Shown here: positions 1-11,400 of the stretch, piece by piece
Numbering within the stretch: position 1 is the stretch's first letter
How the letters are laid out: each line of letters starts with the position of its first letter
NCBI GenBank assembly: GCA_039707655.1
Contig: CM077668.1
Coordinates: 397,943,630-398,007,629 of the forward strand
Direction of reading: 5' to 3'
Origin: Elymus sibiricus
Lineage: Eukaryota > Streptophyta > Magnoliopsida > Poales > Poaceae
DNA length: 64,000 bases
The notes under the pieces: generated by a model
What the model saw: only the letters and a program-made list of their open reading frames with translations
Database searches by the model: none
Told to the model about the DNA's origin: nothing
Translations under genes and position numbers: made by a program

Positions 1-1049
1 AGAGAGAGATCCAATCTCGGACGGGCTCCTCCCCTCCGGGAGCCATGGCGGCCATGGACCAGAGGGGAAACTCTCCTCCCATCTAGGGGGAGGCCAAGGA
101 AGAAGAAGAAGGAGGGGGGCTCTCTCCCCCTCTCTCCAGATGGCGCCGGAACACCGTCGGGGGAACCATCGTGACGGCGATCTACATCAACATCTTCGCC
201 GCCGTCATCACCAACTCTCTCCCCCTCTATGCAGCGGTGCAACCTCTCTATTCCCGCTATAATTCTCTACTTAAGCATGGTGCTTAATGCTACATATTAT
301 TATCCAATGATTTGTGGTCATCCTATGATGTTTGAGTAGATTCTTTTTGTCGTATGGGTTAATTGATGATCGTGATTGGTTTGAGTTGTATGTTCTATTT
401 TAGTGTTGTCCTATGGTGCTCTCCGTGTCGCGCAAGCGTGAGAGATTCCCGCTGTAGGGTTTGCAATACGTTCATAATTCTCTTATAGTGGGCGGCTAGA
501 GTGACAGAAGCTTATACCCCGAGTAAGGGGATTGTTGCGTATGGGAGTAAAGAGGACTTGTTACTTAATGCTATGGTTGAGTTTTATCTTAATGATCTTT
601 GGTAGTTGCGGATGCTTGCTAGACTTCCAATCATAAGTGCATATGATCCAAGTACGGAAAGTATGTTAGTTCATGCCTCTCCCTCATATAAAATTGCAAT
701 AATGATTACCGGTCTAGTTATCGATTGCCTAGGGACAAATCCTTCTCTTGTGTTACAAAAACTTTCTACTATACAACTAACTTTTATTATCTTGCAAATT
801 ACTCGTAGTTTTATTCTCGCAAAGTACTCCTAGTTTTATTCTTGCAAAGTAGTTATAACGTTACACCTACAAAGTACTTCTAGTTTCATACTTGTTCTAG
901 GTAAAGCAAACGTTAAGTGTGCGTAGAGTTGTATCGGTGGTCGATAGAACTTGAAGAGAATATTAATTCTACCTTTAGCTCCTCGTTGGGTTCGACACTC
1001 TTATTTATCGAAAAAGCTACAATTGATCCCCTATACTTGTGGGTTATCA
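1..1049 (+). repeat. Gypsy LTR, 3' part (left end outside window)
   Basis: The stretch ends in CTATACTTGTGGGTTATCA, the same terminus as the LTRs of element Y (49523-50923), here in plus orientation. A degenerate primer-binding-site-like segment follows (GGCGACTGCCGG at about 1053; the intact Y element has TGGCGCCGTTGCCGGGGA). The GC-rich part near 40-230 followed by AT-rich sequence fits an R/U5 region. No coding frame is credible. The orientation call rests on the terminus and on what follows it. The family is probably Sabrina/Athila-like, but the name is not certain. Confidence 0.7.
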
Positions 1050-1134
1050 AGGGGCGACTGCCGGAGGGGGCCTGGGGCACGAGCGACATGGGGGCCCTTT
1101 TTTGCTGCTATTGCAGATAGATTGACACATTGAT
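1050..1134 (+). mobile_element. Remnant of Gypsy internal leader
   Basis: A short stretch after the LTR terminus holding the degenerate primer-binding-like site. Beyond about 1135 the sequence becomes alignable to non-TE sequence at 6354 onward, so the element is truncated here. Confidence 0.4.
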
Positions 1135-2014
1135 GATAATGTTGTTGCCTTCTTATGATATTTTGCTAAAGAATATTTTTGCAGGTTTAAGCAATGGGTT
1201 GGTTTTCAGAATCTGAAGTATTTTCAACTCAAATGCAACAAAAAAAATTGTGTGACTTTATCCATTGATCAAGCAATTTGTCTTATCCATTGAGGGTCTC
1301 TTCCAAAACGAAGGAATAGAAAAAACACATGAACGGAGCGCCTTGCCTATTTCAATACTAATTTTCGAGGGGTTTGAGTGGATGTTAAGTTTCTTATAAA
1401 ATATCAGTGCAAAAAATCCTTAAGAAAAATCATGTGCATATATAATCTTGGAAATCAAACAACCAGTATAGCAAAATTTTCAAACTATTACACTCATCCC
1501 AAATTCCTATAAAATCATTTAGTCGAAGAGACCAAAATCCATTGTTTGCTAACAAAAGGAAAAACTTTGAAGAAAAATTATGCGAAAATCAAGATTATAA
1601 CTACACTTAGAACACCACCCACTGACATAACAACGACAACGCGAACTCAGTCCACACGTGCCATCAATATCACACACCACACAACCAGTCAGACGACTCC
1701 ATCTCCATCTTCACCGTGGTCAACAATCCCTGACCAAAGATTTTTGGCTTGTTCAAGCCTCAAACTTCTAGGCACTCCATTCATCACTCGGGCCAACCGC
1801 CACCATTTTAGAAAAGCGAACAAATCGTCACAACAATGACAACATATATGAGACCGGGATTCTGTTACTTAAGTTACCCAACTTTGTTGTGACTGACATG
1901 TGGGCCCCACGACAAGCTGACCCACACTTTAGTCTTACAAAGTTAGGTGACTTTCCGTGAGTCAACTTTTTTTAAGGATTCCCAGTACATTCAAATAACA
2001 AGAATACAATTGGC
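1135..2014. other. Low-copy intergenic DNA, diverged copy of the esterase upstream flank
   Basis: No gene is supported. Blocks in the same order recur at 6354-6660, upstream of the esterase: GCCTTCTTATGATATTTTGCT (1149 and 6363), a CAAATGCA block (about 1230 and 6450), and a block ending CAAGATTAT (about 1588 and 6622). The similarity is patchy, as expected of an old duplication. The ORF at 1546-1839 has no recognisable content. Confidence 0.5.
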
Positions 2015-2030
2015 CGTGCATGCAACATTT

Positions 2031-2330
2031 TTTTTTGAACACGGTACAGACGCAAGCGCTCATACATACGCGCATACACTCACCTCTATAATCGCACACA
2101 CGCACACCCTACCCCTATGAGCACCTTCGAGAGACTGAGCCGGCATATCATCTTGAGATTTACGAAGTCACCGTAGGCGCCTCGTCATCGACGGGAACGT
2201 CTCCTCCCACTAAAAGCGCATTGCCGGAAATCCTGAAATAAATCCAGGAATAATGCGAGCACCAGGACTTGAACCCTGGTGGGCTGGGGATACCACTGTC
2301 CCTCTAACCATCCAACCACAGGTTGGTTCG
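2031..2330 (-). mobile_element. SINE, Au-SINE-like, tRNA-derived
   Basis: A 300-bp insertion flanked by a perfect 16-bp target-site duplication (CGTGCATGCAACATTT at 2015-2030 and 2331-2346). Read on the minus strand it begins with a tRNA-like head. A box A-like TGGTTAGAGG follows, then a pol III box B GGTTCAAGTCC at 2265-2275. It ends in an A-rich tail (the T run on the plus strand at about 2028-2036). It carries no protein and would have depended on LINE machinery. A second copy lies at 6077-6353. The Au family name is recalled, not checked. Confidence 0.85.
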
Positions 2331-2346
2331 CGTGCATGCAACATTT

Positions 2347-3060
2347 GAGGACATGTGTAACAGGACAATTACAGAAGAAAATACTGCCCAAAATAAAGAA
2401 AATACAGTAGAATCCTTTGAGTTTCCTACCATTTCCGCCTTTTCGCAAAGAATGCATGTTATGTGTGGAACTTATATAAATTACCCCCTTCGTAGAGCTC
2501 ACTATGGCTCATTGGCTATGGATCTCGGTAGGATCACTTGCCAACAAATGTCGATCGCACCATACAAATTTCGTTGGAGTAGATCTTTTGAATAGCCACG
2601 GCTATTTCTCGCCCGTTGCGAGACATAACTGGATCTCACCTACCAGCATGAGGGAATGGGCTGGCCAAGTAAGGTGGCGCCTCTAGCTTGAGTTATTTTT
2701 TTTTTCTGTGTTTTTCGTATCGTTTTTCTGTTTTTCTTTGTTTCTTCACTGGTTTTCTATGGGGTTTTTTAGTTTTTCTGCGTTTCTTCACCTGTTTTCT
2801 TTGGTTTTTTCCTACTTTTTTTTCACAACACATGTCTACTTTGTTCAATACACATTGTACATTTTTAATATCCACGTGGAACATTTTTTCGACACACTTT
2901 GGAAAATTTTCAAATACACAATGTGCATTTTTTCCAAATACTTGTTTTGAACATTATTTTGAATACGTGTTAAAAAAATCTAGTACACGTTGACCATGTT
3001 TTACATTGTATAAATAATTTTGAAAAATATTACGAGGATTGTTTTAAAGGTCTGATTACA
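2347..3060. other. Intergenic, including a T-rich stretch
   Basis: Positions 2347-2690 show no recognisable feature. Positions 2690-2830 are strongly T-rich on the plus strand (repeated CTGTTTTTCTTTG-like words), and 2830-3060 is AT-rich with repeated AATACA words. This produces low-complexity ORFs on both strands that are not genes. It may be old TE sequence, but no termini were found. Confidence 0.5.
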
Positions 3061-4200
3061 TTTCTTTAATATGTCATGTGATGTGTCACTTACATGTGGG
3101 ACCCACTCAAAAAAACTCTTTCTCTCACCCTCTCTCTCACGCACTTACATGTGGGCCCAAACTAGGAAAAAGAAAAGAAATAGAAATGACTCTCTATCAC
3201 TTACAGGTGGACCCAGCCGAAATAATAAAAATAACTTTCTCTCAAATATCTCTCTCTCTCTCTCTCTCTCTCTCTGACCTCTGCGCGGCTCGGCTGATGA
3301 TGGCCATCGCCGGCGAGGGGCGGCGCACCTGCGGGTGAGGTCCACGGGGCTGGAGACAACAGAAGTTGCAACCGCCACAGCGGCCTCGCGGGCCATGGCA
3401 ATCTTCTTGCCCGTCCCCTTGCTCTGCTTCTTGTCGCAGCATGCGCTGAGGACACCATTGCTAGGCACCGCGGCCAGAGGCTAGCTCGAGACAGAGGAGC
3501 ATGTCCATGAGCACCGCCGGCCAGCTCTCGTCCACCCCACGTGGTGAAACGGGCAGGGGACACCAGTAGACAACACTCAGGACGCCGTCCTCCGCCACGG
3601 TCGTCGCTCTTGACCTCCTAGATTCGACCGCCCCGAGCCACCGTAGACCTCCCTGACATCAGTTCTGCCGTCGCTGTAAGGTCGTGCCCCTAATGCCCTC
3701 TTCCCCCTCTTGATTCTGTGCCTGTAGCTCCCAGCATGAACCCGGCCGCCATGACCGACCTCGGGTGGTCGTGCGCGCGCGCATTACCACCTACCGTTGC
3801 GGCACCCAACGCGCTTGGCGTGCGTCGTGCAGATACACTGCACGCCTCGCTCCCTCCTCTTGCGGTCGTCCGGCCACCTACGGTGAGCCGCCGTCGAATG
3901 AGCCGCTCACAGCCAGGCATGCCGCGCCGTGGACCAATTTTGACCCTGACAGTGGATCCCGTGGCCCACATGTCAGGGAAAGGGAGAGGGGTTGTGTGTG
4001 AGAAAAAAATATTTTGTTTTTTATTTCGGTGGGGTCCACCTGTAAGTGAGAAAAAGGGTGAGAGAGAGAGTTTTTTTAACTTTGGGGTAGGTCCTATGTG
4101 TAAGTCAGAGAGAGGATGAGAGAGAGATAGTTTTTTTCCACTCTGGGTAGGTCCCACGTGTAAGTGACATGTGCATAGAAGGGCAAATATGTCATGAAAA
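3061..4200. repeat. Inverted array of a CACTTACATGTGGG motif around a GC-rich core
   Basis: The left flank carries three plus-oriented copies of a motif like CACTTACATGTGGGACC (about 3086, 3139, 3197), each followed by CT-rich sequence. The right flank carries reverse-complement copies (about 3958, 4030, 4090, 4154) followed by GA-rich sequence. The core, 3280-3957, is GC-rich. The layout resembles a MULE-like or foldback element, but no matching outer termini or target duplication were found. ORFs in the core lack recognisable domains. Confidence 0.45.
3249..3275. repeat. (TC)n microsatellite
   Basis: An uninterrupted dinucleotide run of 27 bases inside the left flank of the inverted array. 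Confidence 0.95.
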
Positions 4201-4461
4201 CGTCTAGTAGACGGTCAAAGCCCTTTGACCTGATGGAAACGGCATAGAAGGGTATTTCTATAAGGAGAACTAACGGCAGATGGGCAAATTTGAGCATGCT
4301 TCGAAATAAGGGACAAATCTGAGTAGTGAGTTCGAGTTAGGGGCACAAATGTAAATGGCCCAAATAAAAATGAAAGTAATAAAACCAAAAAAACGTGTGG
4401 TAGGAGCCAGCCCTCCCTCCTGTGATGGGTCGGGCCATTTAGGGGGGCGCCGGAGGCGAGG

Positions 4462-4489
4462 CCCCCCCCCCCCCCCCCCCCCCCCCCCC
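4462..4489. repeat. Poly-C homopolymer of 28 bases
   Basis: Twenty-eight consecutive C residues on the plus strand. The exact length is unlikely to be reliable in any assembly. Confidence 0.95.
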
Positions 4490-4700
4490 TCGGAACTCCC
4501 CTCTTTACATGTGTTTGGAAAACAAAATGCGGGTCCGTTAAGATGCAACAGAGCTTTGCATGGATCGTGATAGGCGATTGACAGCCAGAAATCCGATAGA
4601 TATGAAAAAATATTTTCTGTCGACACAGCTTTTGAATTCGGTATGGCATGTAACGGACGGATGTGTACAACCATAACGCATCATCTAGTAAGAAGAAAAG

Positions 4701-4726
4701 TATTCCCTCTGTAAACGGAGGGAGTA
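4701..4726. mobile_element. Stowaway-like MITE reduced to its two termini
   Basis: TA is followed by TTCCCTCTGT, then AA, then ACGGAGGGAG and TA. This is a near-palindrome that matches the Stowaway terminal consensus CTCCCTCCGT on both sides with TA flanks. The internal part is missing. Confidence 0.5.
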
Positions 4727-4841
4727 CTAACAAACAACAAAAAAAAAATTGAAAAGGTAACAACAAACTTAACTCTCAGCGAAGGAGAAATTCATGGGAA
4801 GATATTACGTTGTACAAGTCTCAATTGTGTGGACGTTTAAT

Positions 4842-5831
4842 TCATTCATACTTGTTGGCGATCCGGAGCAGGACATCACAGAGCTCCCTGGGTCTGGAGC
4901 ACATGGCCATGTGGTCGGCTCCGGCGATCTCCTCGGCCTCCGTGCCGGGGCTCAGGTCCACCATCCAGCGCTGCATCGCCTCGGAGTTTGAAGCGTCGGC
5001 CATGGCCACCACGTACACCTTCTTCACCGATCCGTAGTTGGCGTCGGTGAGCAGAGCCTCGTCCTTCATCATCGGGTCGTCCACGAACTGGCAGCCCGGT
5101 CTCACCAGCATCGTAGCCAGCGTCTGATCCTGCATACCGTACGTCAAACCATTGTCAGCATCGTAAACATTTGTGACGAGAAAGAATGGATTCTTGTTAT
5201 TATTACCTCAGCTGAGCTCTTGTCATACAGTTTTGCTGCCAATAATTTTGGGCCAAACACGAGTGCAGGTCGAGGGCCCTGGCTCGTGTCCAGAACCATT
5301 CTCTTCATGTCCATGAAGAAATCCGGCTTGATCCGTCTCATGATCTAGCGAGAATCGCGGGAAATCAGCATGGTCACCATGATCGATCGATTACGATGCA
5401 GCTCCTCTGATTTCTGTTCTGAGCTATGTAAAATTTACTAACACGGAACAATTACTCACCTCCTCCGTGGTGACGCCCATGTGCCTGCCGACGCACGGCA
5501 TGCAGGCGGCCAGGAACACGGCCGCGGCGACCTTGCGCGGGAACCTCTCCATGGCGAGCGCGATGTTGAGCCCGCCGAGGCTGTGCCCGACCAGGACCAG
5601 CCTCTCGCCGGATGATGCCGCGGCCACGGCGTCGAGCAGTGGCCGTGAGTAGTCCTCGAAGGACTCCACCTCGTCCATGCGCGCCGGGTGCGCGCCGGAC
5701 GCGGCCATGTCGAGCGCGGTGACCCGGTGGCCCGCGGCCCGGAGCATCGGCACGAGCTTGTACCAGCACCACGCGCCGTGGCAGAGGCCGTGGACGAGAA
5801 TGAAGTGCTTGCCGCTGCTGCTCCCCTCCAT
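4842..5831 (-). CDS. Methylesterase-family alpha/beta hydrolase (MES / PIR7-like), three exons
   Basis: The spliced product is 265 aa. Exon 1 is 5460-5831 (aa 1-124), exon 2 is 5207-5344 (125-170) and exon 3 is 4842-5129 (171-265, TGA stop). Introns are 115 and 77 nt, both phase 0, with donors GTGAGT and GTAATA and acceptors ending AG. The protein starts [15 protein letters not shown]. It shows the oxyanion HG near residue 14, the nucleophile elbow GHSLGG (Ser84), an acid in MADAS (Asp215) and a base in GADHMAM (His243), so the triad is complete. Length and motifs fit cytosolic plant methylesterases, which hydrolyse methyl salicylate, methyl jasmonate or methyl-IAA; related hydroxynitrile lyases share the fold. 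Substrate cannot be assigned. No signal peptide was seen. This is the only intact cellular protein gene in the window, and nothing in the sequence suggests it is broken. Confidence 0.9.
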
Positions 5832-6005
5832 CGGGTTTCACCTCAGGCAAGAGATCCACTGCCTAAGCTACCAGCGGCGAGCGGCTCGTGATTGCACATA
5901 CCATCTTTGTCGAGGGTACCTCACCAGCATGGGCACATGGCAAGCAGTTCTCCCGTCAAAGCGAAAGCAGATTTGGATACGGCACCTGAGGAGTCATCAG
6001 TCCAC

Positions 6006-6013
6006 CTTTTATA
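6006..6013 (-). promoter_or_regulatory. TATA box of the esterase gene
   Basis: On the minus strand this reads TATAAAAG, 175 bp upstream of the esterase ATG, a normal distance for a plant core promoter with a roughly 140-nt leader. A W-box-like TTTGAC lies at about 5958 between it and the ATG, within the presumed leader. The SINE at 6077 begins about 65 bp upstream. Confidence 0.6.
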
Positions 6014-6076
6014 GTTCTGTTCGTATTTCATTTAAAAAAACTTTGTTTATGGATTGGCACATGATGATGCCTTCTT

Positions 6077-6353
6077 CTTTTTTAACACAGTACAATCGCT
6101 CACATACACAACCATACACTCACCCTTATGCACCTTCGAGAGACTGAGCCCTGGCACATCATCTTGGGATTGACTAAGTAGCCACAGACGTCTTCGTAGT
6201 CGACGGGAACGTCTCCTCCTACTGAACGCACATCATCGGAAGGTCTGGAATAAATTTAGGAAAATACGAGCACCAATGTCTAAGTCTAGGACTTGAACTC
6301 TGGTAGCTGGGGATATCACTTTCCTCCTAACCATCCAACCACAGGTTGGTTCG
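6077..6353 (-). mobile_element. SINE, Au-SINE-like, second copy, in the esterase promoter region
   Basis: A 277-bp insertion with a 17-bp target duplication CATGATGATGCCTTCTT (6060-6076 and 6354-6370). It shares with 2031-2330 the tRNA-like head, a box B-like AGTTCAAGTCC (6289-6299) and the body. It is more diverged and carries a short extra segment near 6276-6290. It stands upstream of the TATA box of the divergently placed esterase and is in the same orientation as that gene. Confidence 0.85.
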
Positions 6354-6370
6354 CATGATGATGCCTTCTT

Positions 6371-6815
6371 ATGATATTTTGCTGGAGAATATTTTGAAAC
6401 TTTATGCAAAAAAAAAAACACGGGATTTTCCGAATTCGGGTGTTTCAACCCAAATGCATTAAATATGAATGTGTCCTAGTCGATTATTATCAACTTGACT
6501 GCAATCTTTTTTCCGTCGGTAAGGATTGTCGATTTTCTCAAATGGAAGAAAACGATCTGCCTTGACCATTAAATCTATTGTCAGCTAACTAAAGGAATAG
6601 CTTGGATAAGAAACTGTGCAAACCAAGATTATCACCAACATGGCAACAAAGCTTATGATCAAAAAAAAAAACATGGCAACAAAGCCCCCCCATCCGCCGA
6701 CACGCAAACAAGACAACTCGATTTTAACAAGTAGCTCCGCAAGTCAAAATTACCTAAACCAGACTACACTTGTCATGTCATCTTCACCGCATAAAATGAC
6801 CTCGAGGTCATGGTA
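6371..6815. other. Low-copy upstream flank of the esterase
   Basis: AT-rich, with no gene. It is alignable in blocks to 1135-1610. It ends at the target site of the Copia insertion (GCACC at 6816-6820) and resumes at 13241. Confidence 0.5.
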
Positions 6816-6820
6816 GCACC

Positions 6821-7223
6821 TGTTAGGTTGATCTCCTCCCGTGTGGGCCCAACGGCCCACCGGGCCCTTAGATCCGCGCCCTGATCGGGGGCGCCCAACC
6901 CACTATGGTTGACGGGCCCCTGTCACCTGTGCAATATAAAGAGGTGGGGGCCGGCGCCTCACAACACGAGGTTCGTCGCGAGCCGCACTCCCCACCGACA
7001 CACCCTACCGATCTAGGTCTGCGCAGTAGTGACGGGAAGCACCGCCGCCACTGCCCACTCACCATCGCCGCCGTCGCCATCCACCATGGCCACCCCGTCG
7101 GGCTCATCGAGCCAAGGAGAAGGTATCCCTCCTCCTTCCACCTCTCTCAAATGCCTAGTCAGATGCCAAGCAAAGATCAACTACCGTCAATCTCCAGCCT
7201 AGATGATTACAACAGATTTAACA
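6821..7223 (+). repeat. 5' LTR of Copia element
   Basis: Same length as the 3' LTR. A possible TATA (CAATATAAAGAGG) lies at about 6931-6943. Confidence 0.95.
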
Positions 7224-7224
7224 A

Positions 7225-7238
7225 TGGTATTAGAGCCA
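7225..7238 (+). promoter_or_regulatory. Primer-binding site (initiator Met tRNA)
   Basis: TGGTATTAGAGCCA starts two bases after the LTR end. It matches the usual plant Copia site TGGTATCAGAGC with one change. Confidence 0.85.
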
Positions 7239-8445
7239 GAGTTGGTTTAGAATTTACGGTAGTAGAGAAAACAAAGAATTCTTTTCCCCTCCCGAAGAAC
7301 CCTAATCACAGGGCAAAGAAATCCTCACCGGGGAAGGGCTTTTGGGCTCGCCGGAAAAGTTGCGCCGCCGATGAGGCCGCGCCGTTCCTCTCGATCCCGA
7401 TGCGCATCGACTAGCGAGGCATCTGGAAGAAGAACCATAAAGGACAAAGGGCATCGCGGCCAAACCGTTCGACGGCGACGCGCTCACCGCAAGGCGAACG
7501 CGCGACCGGCGAAGGGGCAGGCAACGGTGCACGCCGGCCAGGGGGTAAGAGGGGACGCAGCCGCGCCTCTCTGCCTCTCTATCGCGAGCCGGAGGAGTTG
7601 GAGGAAAGGAGGGGGAAGGGAAAGATAAGCTGGCGCGGCGCGGTGGCATTCGTCGCCGTCGCCGGCGGCCGGGCGCAGCCCTCTTTTTTCCGCCGTCTGC
7701 GGGATAGAGACGAAGAGGAAAGAAGGAGAGAACAAAGTGGGGCTAGGGTTTTCGGTCGGGGGGCTCTCTCCCCGTTTTCTTCAACCGAAAGGAGCGGTGG
7801 ACCGTCCGATCAAATGGACGGCCACGATGAAAACCTTAACTCGGCCGTGGGCTTTTGGGCCGAAAGTGAAAGGGGGCGCAGAGCCGGCGGACAAGGACGG
7901 CGACGCGCGCACTCGCTGCGGGCCGTTGGGCTGAAAGAGGAAGAGGCGCAGTCGCGCGCGCTGGGCCGAGGCCGGGCTGAGCTGCCGTTTTCTTCGTTTT
8001 ATTAGTCTTTTGTCCAGGTTTTTGGGCAAATTTTATACAGTTTTCTCTATTCAAAATTATCCAACGAAAATTTTGTTTAGAAAATAGAAAAGTGAAAAAA
8101 AAAGATACTTCTGAAAAGTATAAAGTTTATGAATTTTATTCATATTTTCCGCTGCAAATAGTTAAAAGTAATTATTTAAATGCAAAAAGAACTAGAGTGA
8201 GAATTAAAATTTCAAAAGCATGTTAAAGTGATTATGATTCTGTTATTTTTATGACCAACGTTGTTAATAACATGATCATGATTTGCTATTGTTATAAAAG
8301 GTGCATTTATTTCTACTTTTGCCCAACGGTGATATAGATTTAGTTGCATAAACAGTTGTATGTTTAATTTTGACCAACGTTGGATTAATGTATGCAATTG
8401 TTGTTATGATCTCACTTCATTGTGATTTCAGGAGGTTTCCACTTG
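7239..8445 (+). other. Long 5' leader of the Copia element
   Basis: About 1.2 kb between the primer-binding site and the gag start. It is GC-rich to about 7980, then AT-rich. A pyrimidine-poor acceptor-like TGATTTCAG lies at 8423-8431, just before the gag ATG, so part of the leader could be an intron. Its ORFs have no recognisable domains. Confidence 0.5.
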
Positions 8446-11400
8446 ATGAGTTGCCTCAAGGATGTTCCAACCCTCAGAGATGATAACTACACTGAATGGA
8501 GAAAGAAAGTTGACTTGGCTTTTGTTTGTGCTGAGGTGGACTGGGTTGTGGACACCCCACAGCCGGTCAAACCACCAGAGCCAGTCAGAGGTGCAAAAGA
8601 TGATGATGCTGCTTGGGCGAAAAGGCAGAGGGAACATGCTCCAGTGGAGATGTCATATACCCTCGAAAACCAAAAGTGGCTCACCGCCAATAAAAAGTGC
8701 ATGGCTTTCATAAAGAACACAATTGAGAATGCTATTGTGGGCTCAATTGCAGAGTGTACTTCCGTAGGGGAGTTTCTTGAAAAGATAAAGAACCAGTTCA
8801 TTGGTTCTTCAAAGATATATGCTACCCAGTTGCTAAAGCAGCTGGTGACAGAAAAGTACATAGGCGGTGGACATGGCATAAGAGAGCACATCCTCAGGAT
8901 GAGCAACATGGCAGCTAAGCTTAAACCCATGGATGCGGATTTGGAGCTCAAGCCTGCACTCCTCGTTCACCTGGTTATGGCTTCACTGCCAAAAGAGTTT
9001 GACACTTTTGTTGTCAACTACAACATGTCGCCTGAAAAATGGGACATTGAGACTATAGCCATGTGTGTGCAAGAAGAGAAAAGACTTAAAACCTCACATG
9101 GTGGTTCTCTGAACTATGTGAAGGATAATAAGAAAAAGAACTACAATCAGAATGGCAAAGGTTCCCCTTCAAAGCCACATGGAAAAGCTCAATATCAGCA
9201 TCAGCAAAAGTCTTTCCCAGTGGACAAAGATACATGTCTCCATTGTAAGCAGACTGGGTACTACAAGAAAGATTGCCCTGTTTGGCTAAAGTCAATAATG
9301 GCAAAGATAGGTAACAACGTTGTTTCCTTTGTAAATGAATCCTTGTATACACAGTTTTTGAAATCTACTTGGTGGATTGACTCAGGAGCAACTGTTCATG
9401 TTGCAAATTCATTACAGGGATTCCATTCGACGCGGACTACGCAAAGAAGCGAAAGATGCATTGAAGTTGCAAATGGAGTTGAAGCAGAAGTTGAAGCTGT
9501 CGACGACATCTCCATGGAGTTAGCTGATGGGTTCAAGCTTCTGCTTACAGATGTTTTATATGTTCCTTCATTACACAGAAACTTGATTAGTGTTTCATGT
9601 TTGGATAAAGATCATTATGAATGTCATTTTGGACATGGCAAGTGTGCCATATGGTTTAATAATACTCATGTGGGTGTTGCTTTCCTGCACAATGAGCTTT
9701 ATTTATTATCACTATGTGAAAAAGTGTATTCTGTGTGTAATGTGAATGAGCATGTTTCCGCGTCGGATAAAGAACAAAAGAAAAGAAAGAGAACTCATGA
9801 CTCATCGAAATTATGGCACTGTCGCTTGGGCCATATTTCGAAGAGGAGAATAGAAAGACTAGTTAAAAATCAAATTCTTCCTCCATTAGAGTTCTCAGAC
9901 ATAGAGCAATGCATAGATTGCATTAAAGGAAAGTATGTAAAACAAATCAAAAAGGGTTCAAACCGTAGCACAGGAACACTAGAAATCATTCACACTGACA
10001 TTTGTGGACCGTTTCCTGTGAAAAGTGTGGATGGCTATGACTCGTTCATAACATTCACAGATGATTACTCCCGATATGGTTATATTTATCCAATCAAAGA
10101 AAGATCTGAAGCGTTAGATAAATTTAAAATATTCAAAGCTGAAGTTGAAAATCAGCATGATAAAAGAATAAAGATAGTAAGATCTGACCGTGGGGGAGAG
10201 TACTACGGTCGGCACACTCCATATGGCCAAGTCCCTGGACCTTTTGCAAAGTTCTTACAGGAGACTGGCATAGTGGCCCAATATTCAATGTCGGGCGAGC
10301 CTCAGCAAAATGGAGTAGCTGAAAGGCGTAACCGTACACTGATGGATATGGTGCGCAGCATGATGAGTTACTCCACCTTGCCATTGGGATTATGGATGGA
10401 GGCGCTTAAAACCGCCATTCATATTCTCAATAGAGTACCAAGCAAGTCGGTGCCCAAAACACCGTACGAGTTGTGGACAGGAAGAGTGCCCTCCCTACAA
10501 CACTTGAGGGTGTGGGGGAGCCCAGCTGAGGCCAAAGTGTTTAATCCAAATATTGCAAAGTTAGATCCCAAAACAGTCAGTTGCCACTTCATTGGCTATC
10601 CTGATAGATCAAAAGGTTTTCGTTTCTACTGTCCAGAGAGATACACAAAGTTTGTAGAAACAAGACATGCAGTCTTCTTAGAGGACGAAATGATGAGGGG
10701 GAGCATGGTAGCTCGGAAAATTGATCTTGAGGAGAAGAGGGTGCATGCACCTAATCCGATGATTCAGGAGCCATTTTTCTCACTACCTGTTGTACCTGCA
10801 CCGACAATCCCTGAGGTTGCGGTGCAAGCACCTGTTGTAACTCCACCCATGACAACTATGGGAGAAGATCCGGAACCTGTCCGTCAGGAGCCGACTGAAC
10901 CCGTTGTTGAGCATGAAGGGGAGGTGCAGCAGCCACTTTTAGAAGATGTGCCGGAAGGTGAGGCACAGAATGAGACTAGGAGTGAGGCCCTTAGAAGGTC
11001 TACAAGACCCAAAAAGTCAGCTATTTCTACTGATTATAAAGTTTATAACACAGAAATAGTTCATATGGGAGGTGATCCCACTTCATATGAAGAAGCCATG
11101 AGAAGCCCTCACTCATCAAAGTGGCTGGAGGCAATGGAAGACGAGATGAAATCGATGAGTTCCAAAGATGTTTGGGACTTAGAGAATATTCCTAAAGGAG
11201 CCAAAACAGTAGGCTGTAAATGGGTCTACAAAACTAAGTATGACTCTAATGGGAATGTAGAAAAGTATAAAGCACGACTTGTGGCAAAAGGATTTACACA
11301 AAGAGAAGGGATAGATTACAATGAGACTTTTTCCCCAGTCTCATGTAAGGATTCCTTCAAAATCATAATGGCATTAGTTGCACATTTTGATTTAGAGTTA

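Larger units (their letters stand above)
4201..4841. other. Intergenic sequence downstream of the esterase gene
   Basis: No gene was seen. It contains a C homopolymer (4462-4489) and fused Stowaway-like termini (4701-4726), annotated separately. The far end, nearest 4841, must contain the esterase 3' UTR; no canonical AATAAA was identified on the minus strand. Confidence 0.5.

Noticed and set aside
2265..2330. A tRNA gene
   Set aside because: Boxes A and B are present, but the segment is the head of a SINE with target duplications and lacks a full cloverleaf.
2185..2502. 105-aa minus-strand ORF
   Set aside because: It lies across the SINE and reads through its tRNA-like head.
3201..4157. 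Long ORFs on both strands (for example 3690-4157 minus)
   Set aside because: GC-rich composition and overlap with the inverted repeat array explain them; no domains or splice structure.
8422..8445. Gag-pol start at 8422
   Set aside because: The codon is GTG; in a plant the ATG at 8446 is the likely start.
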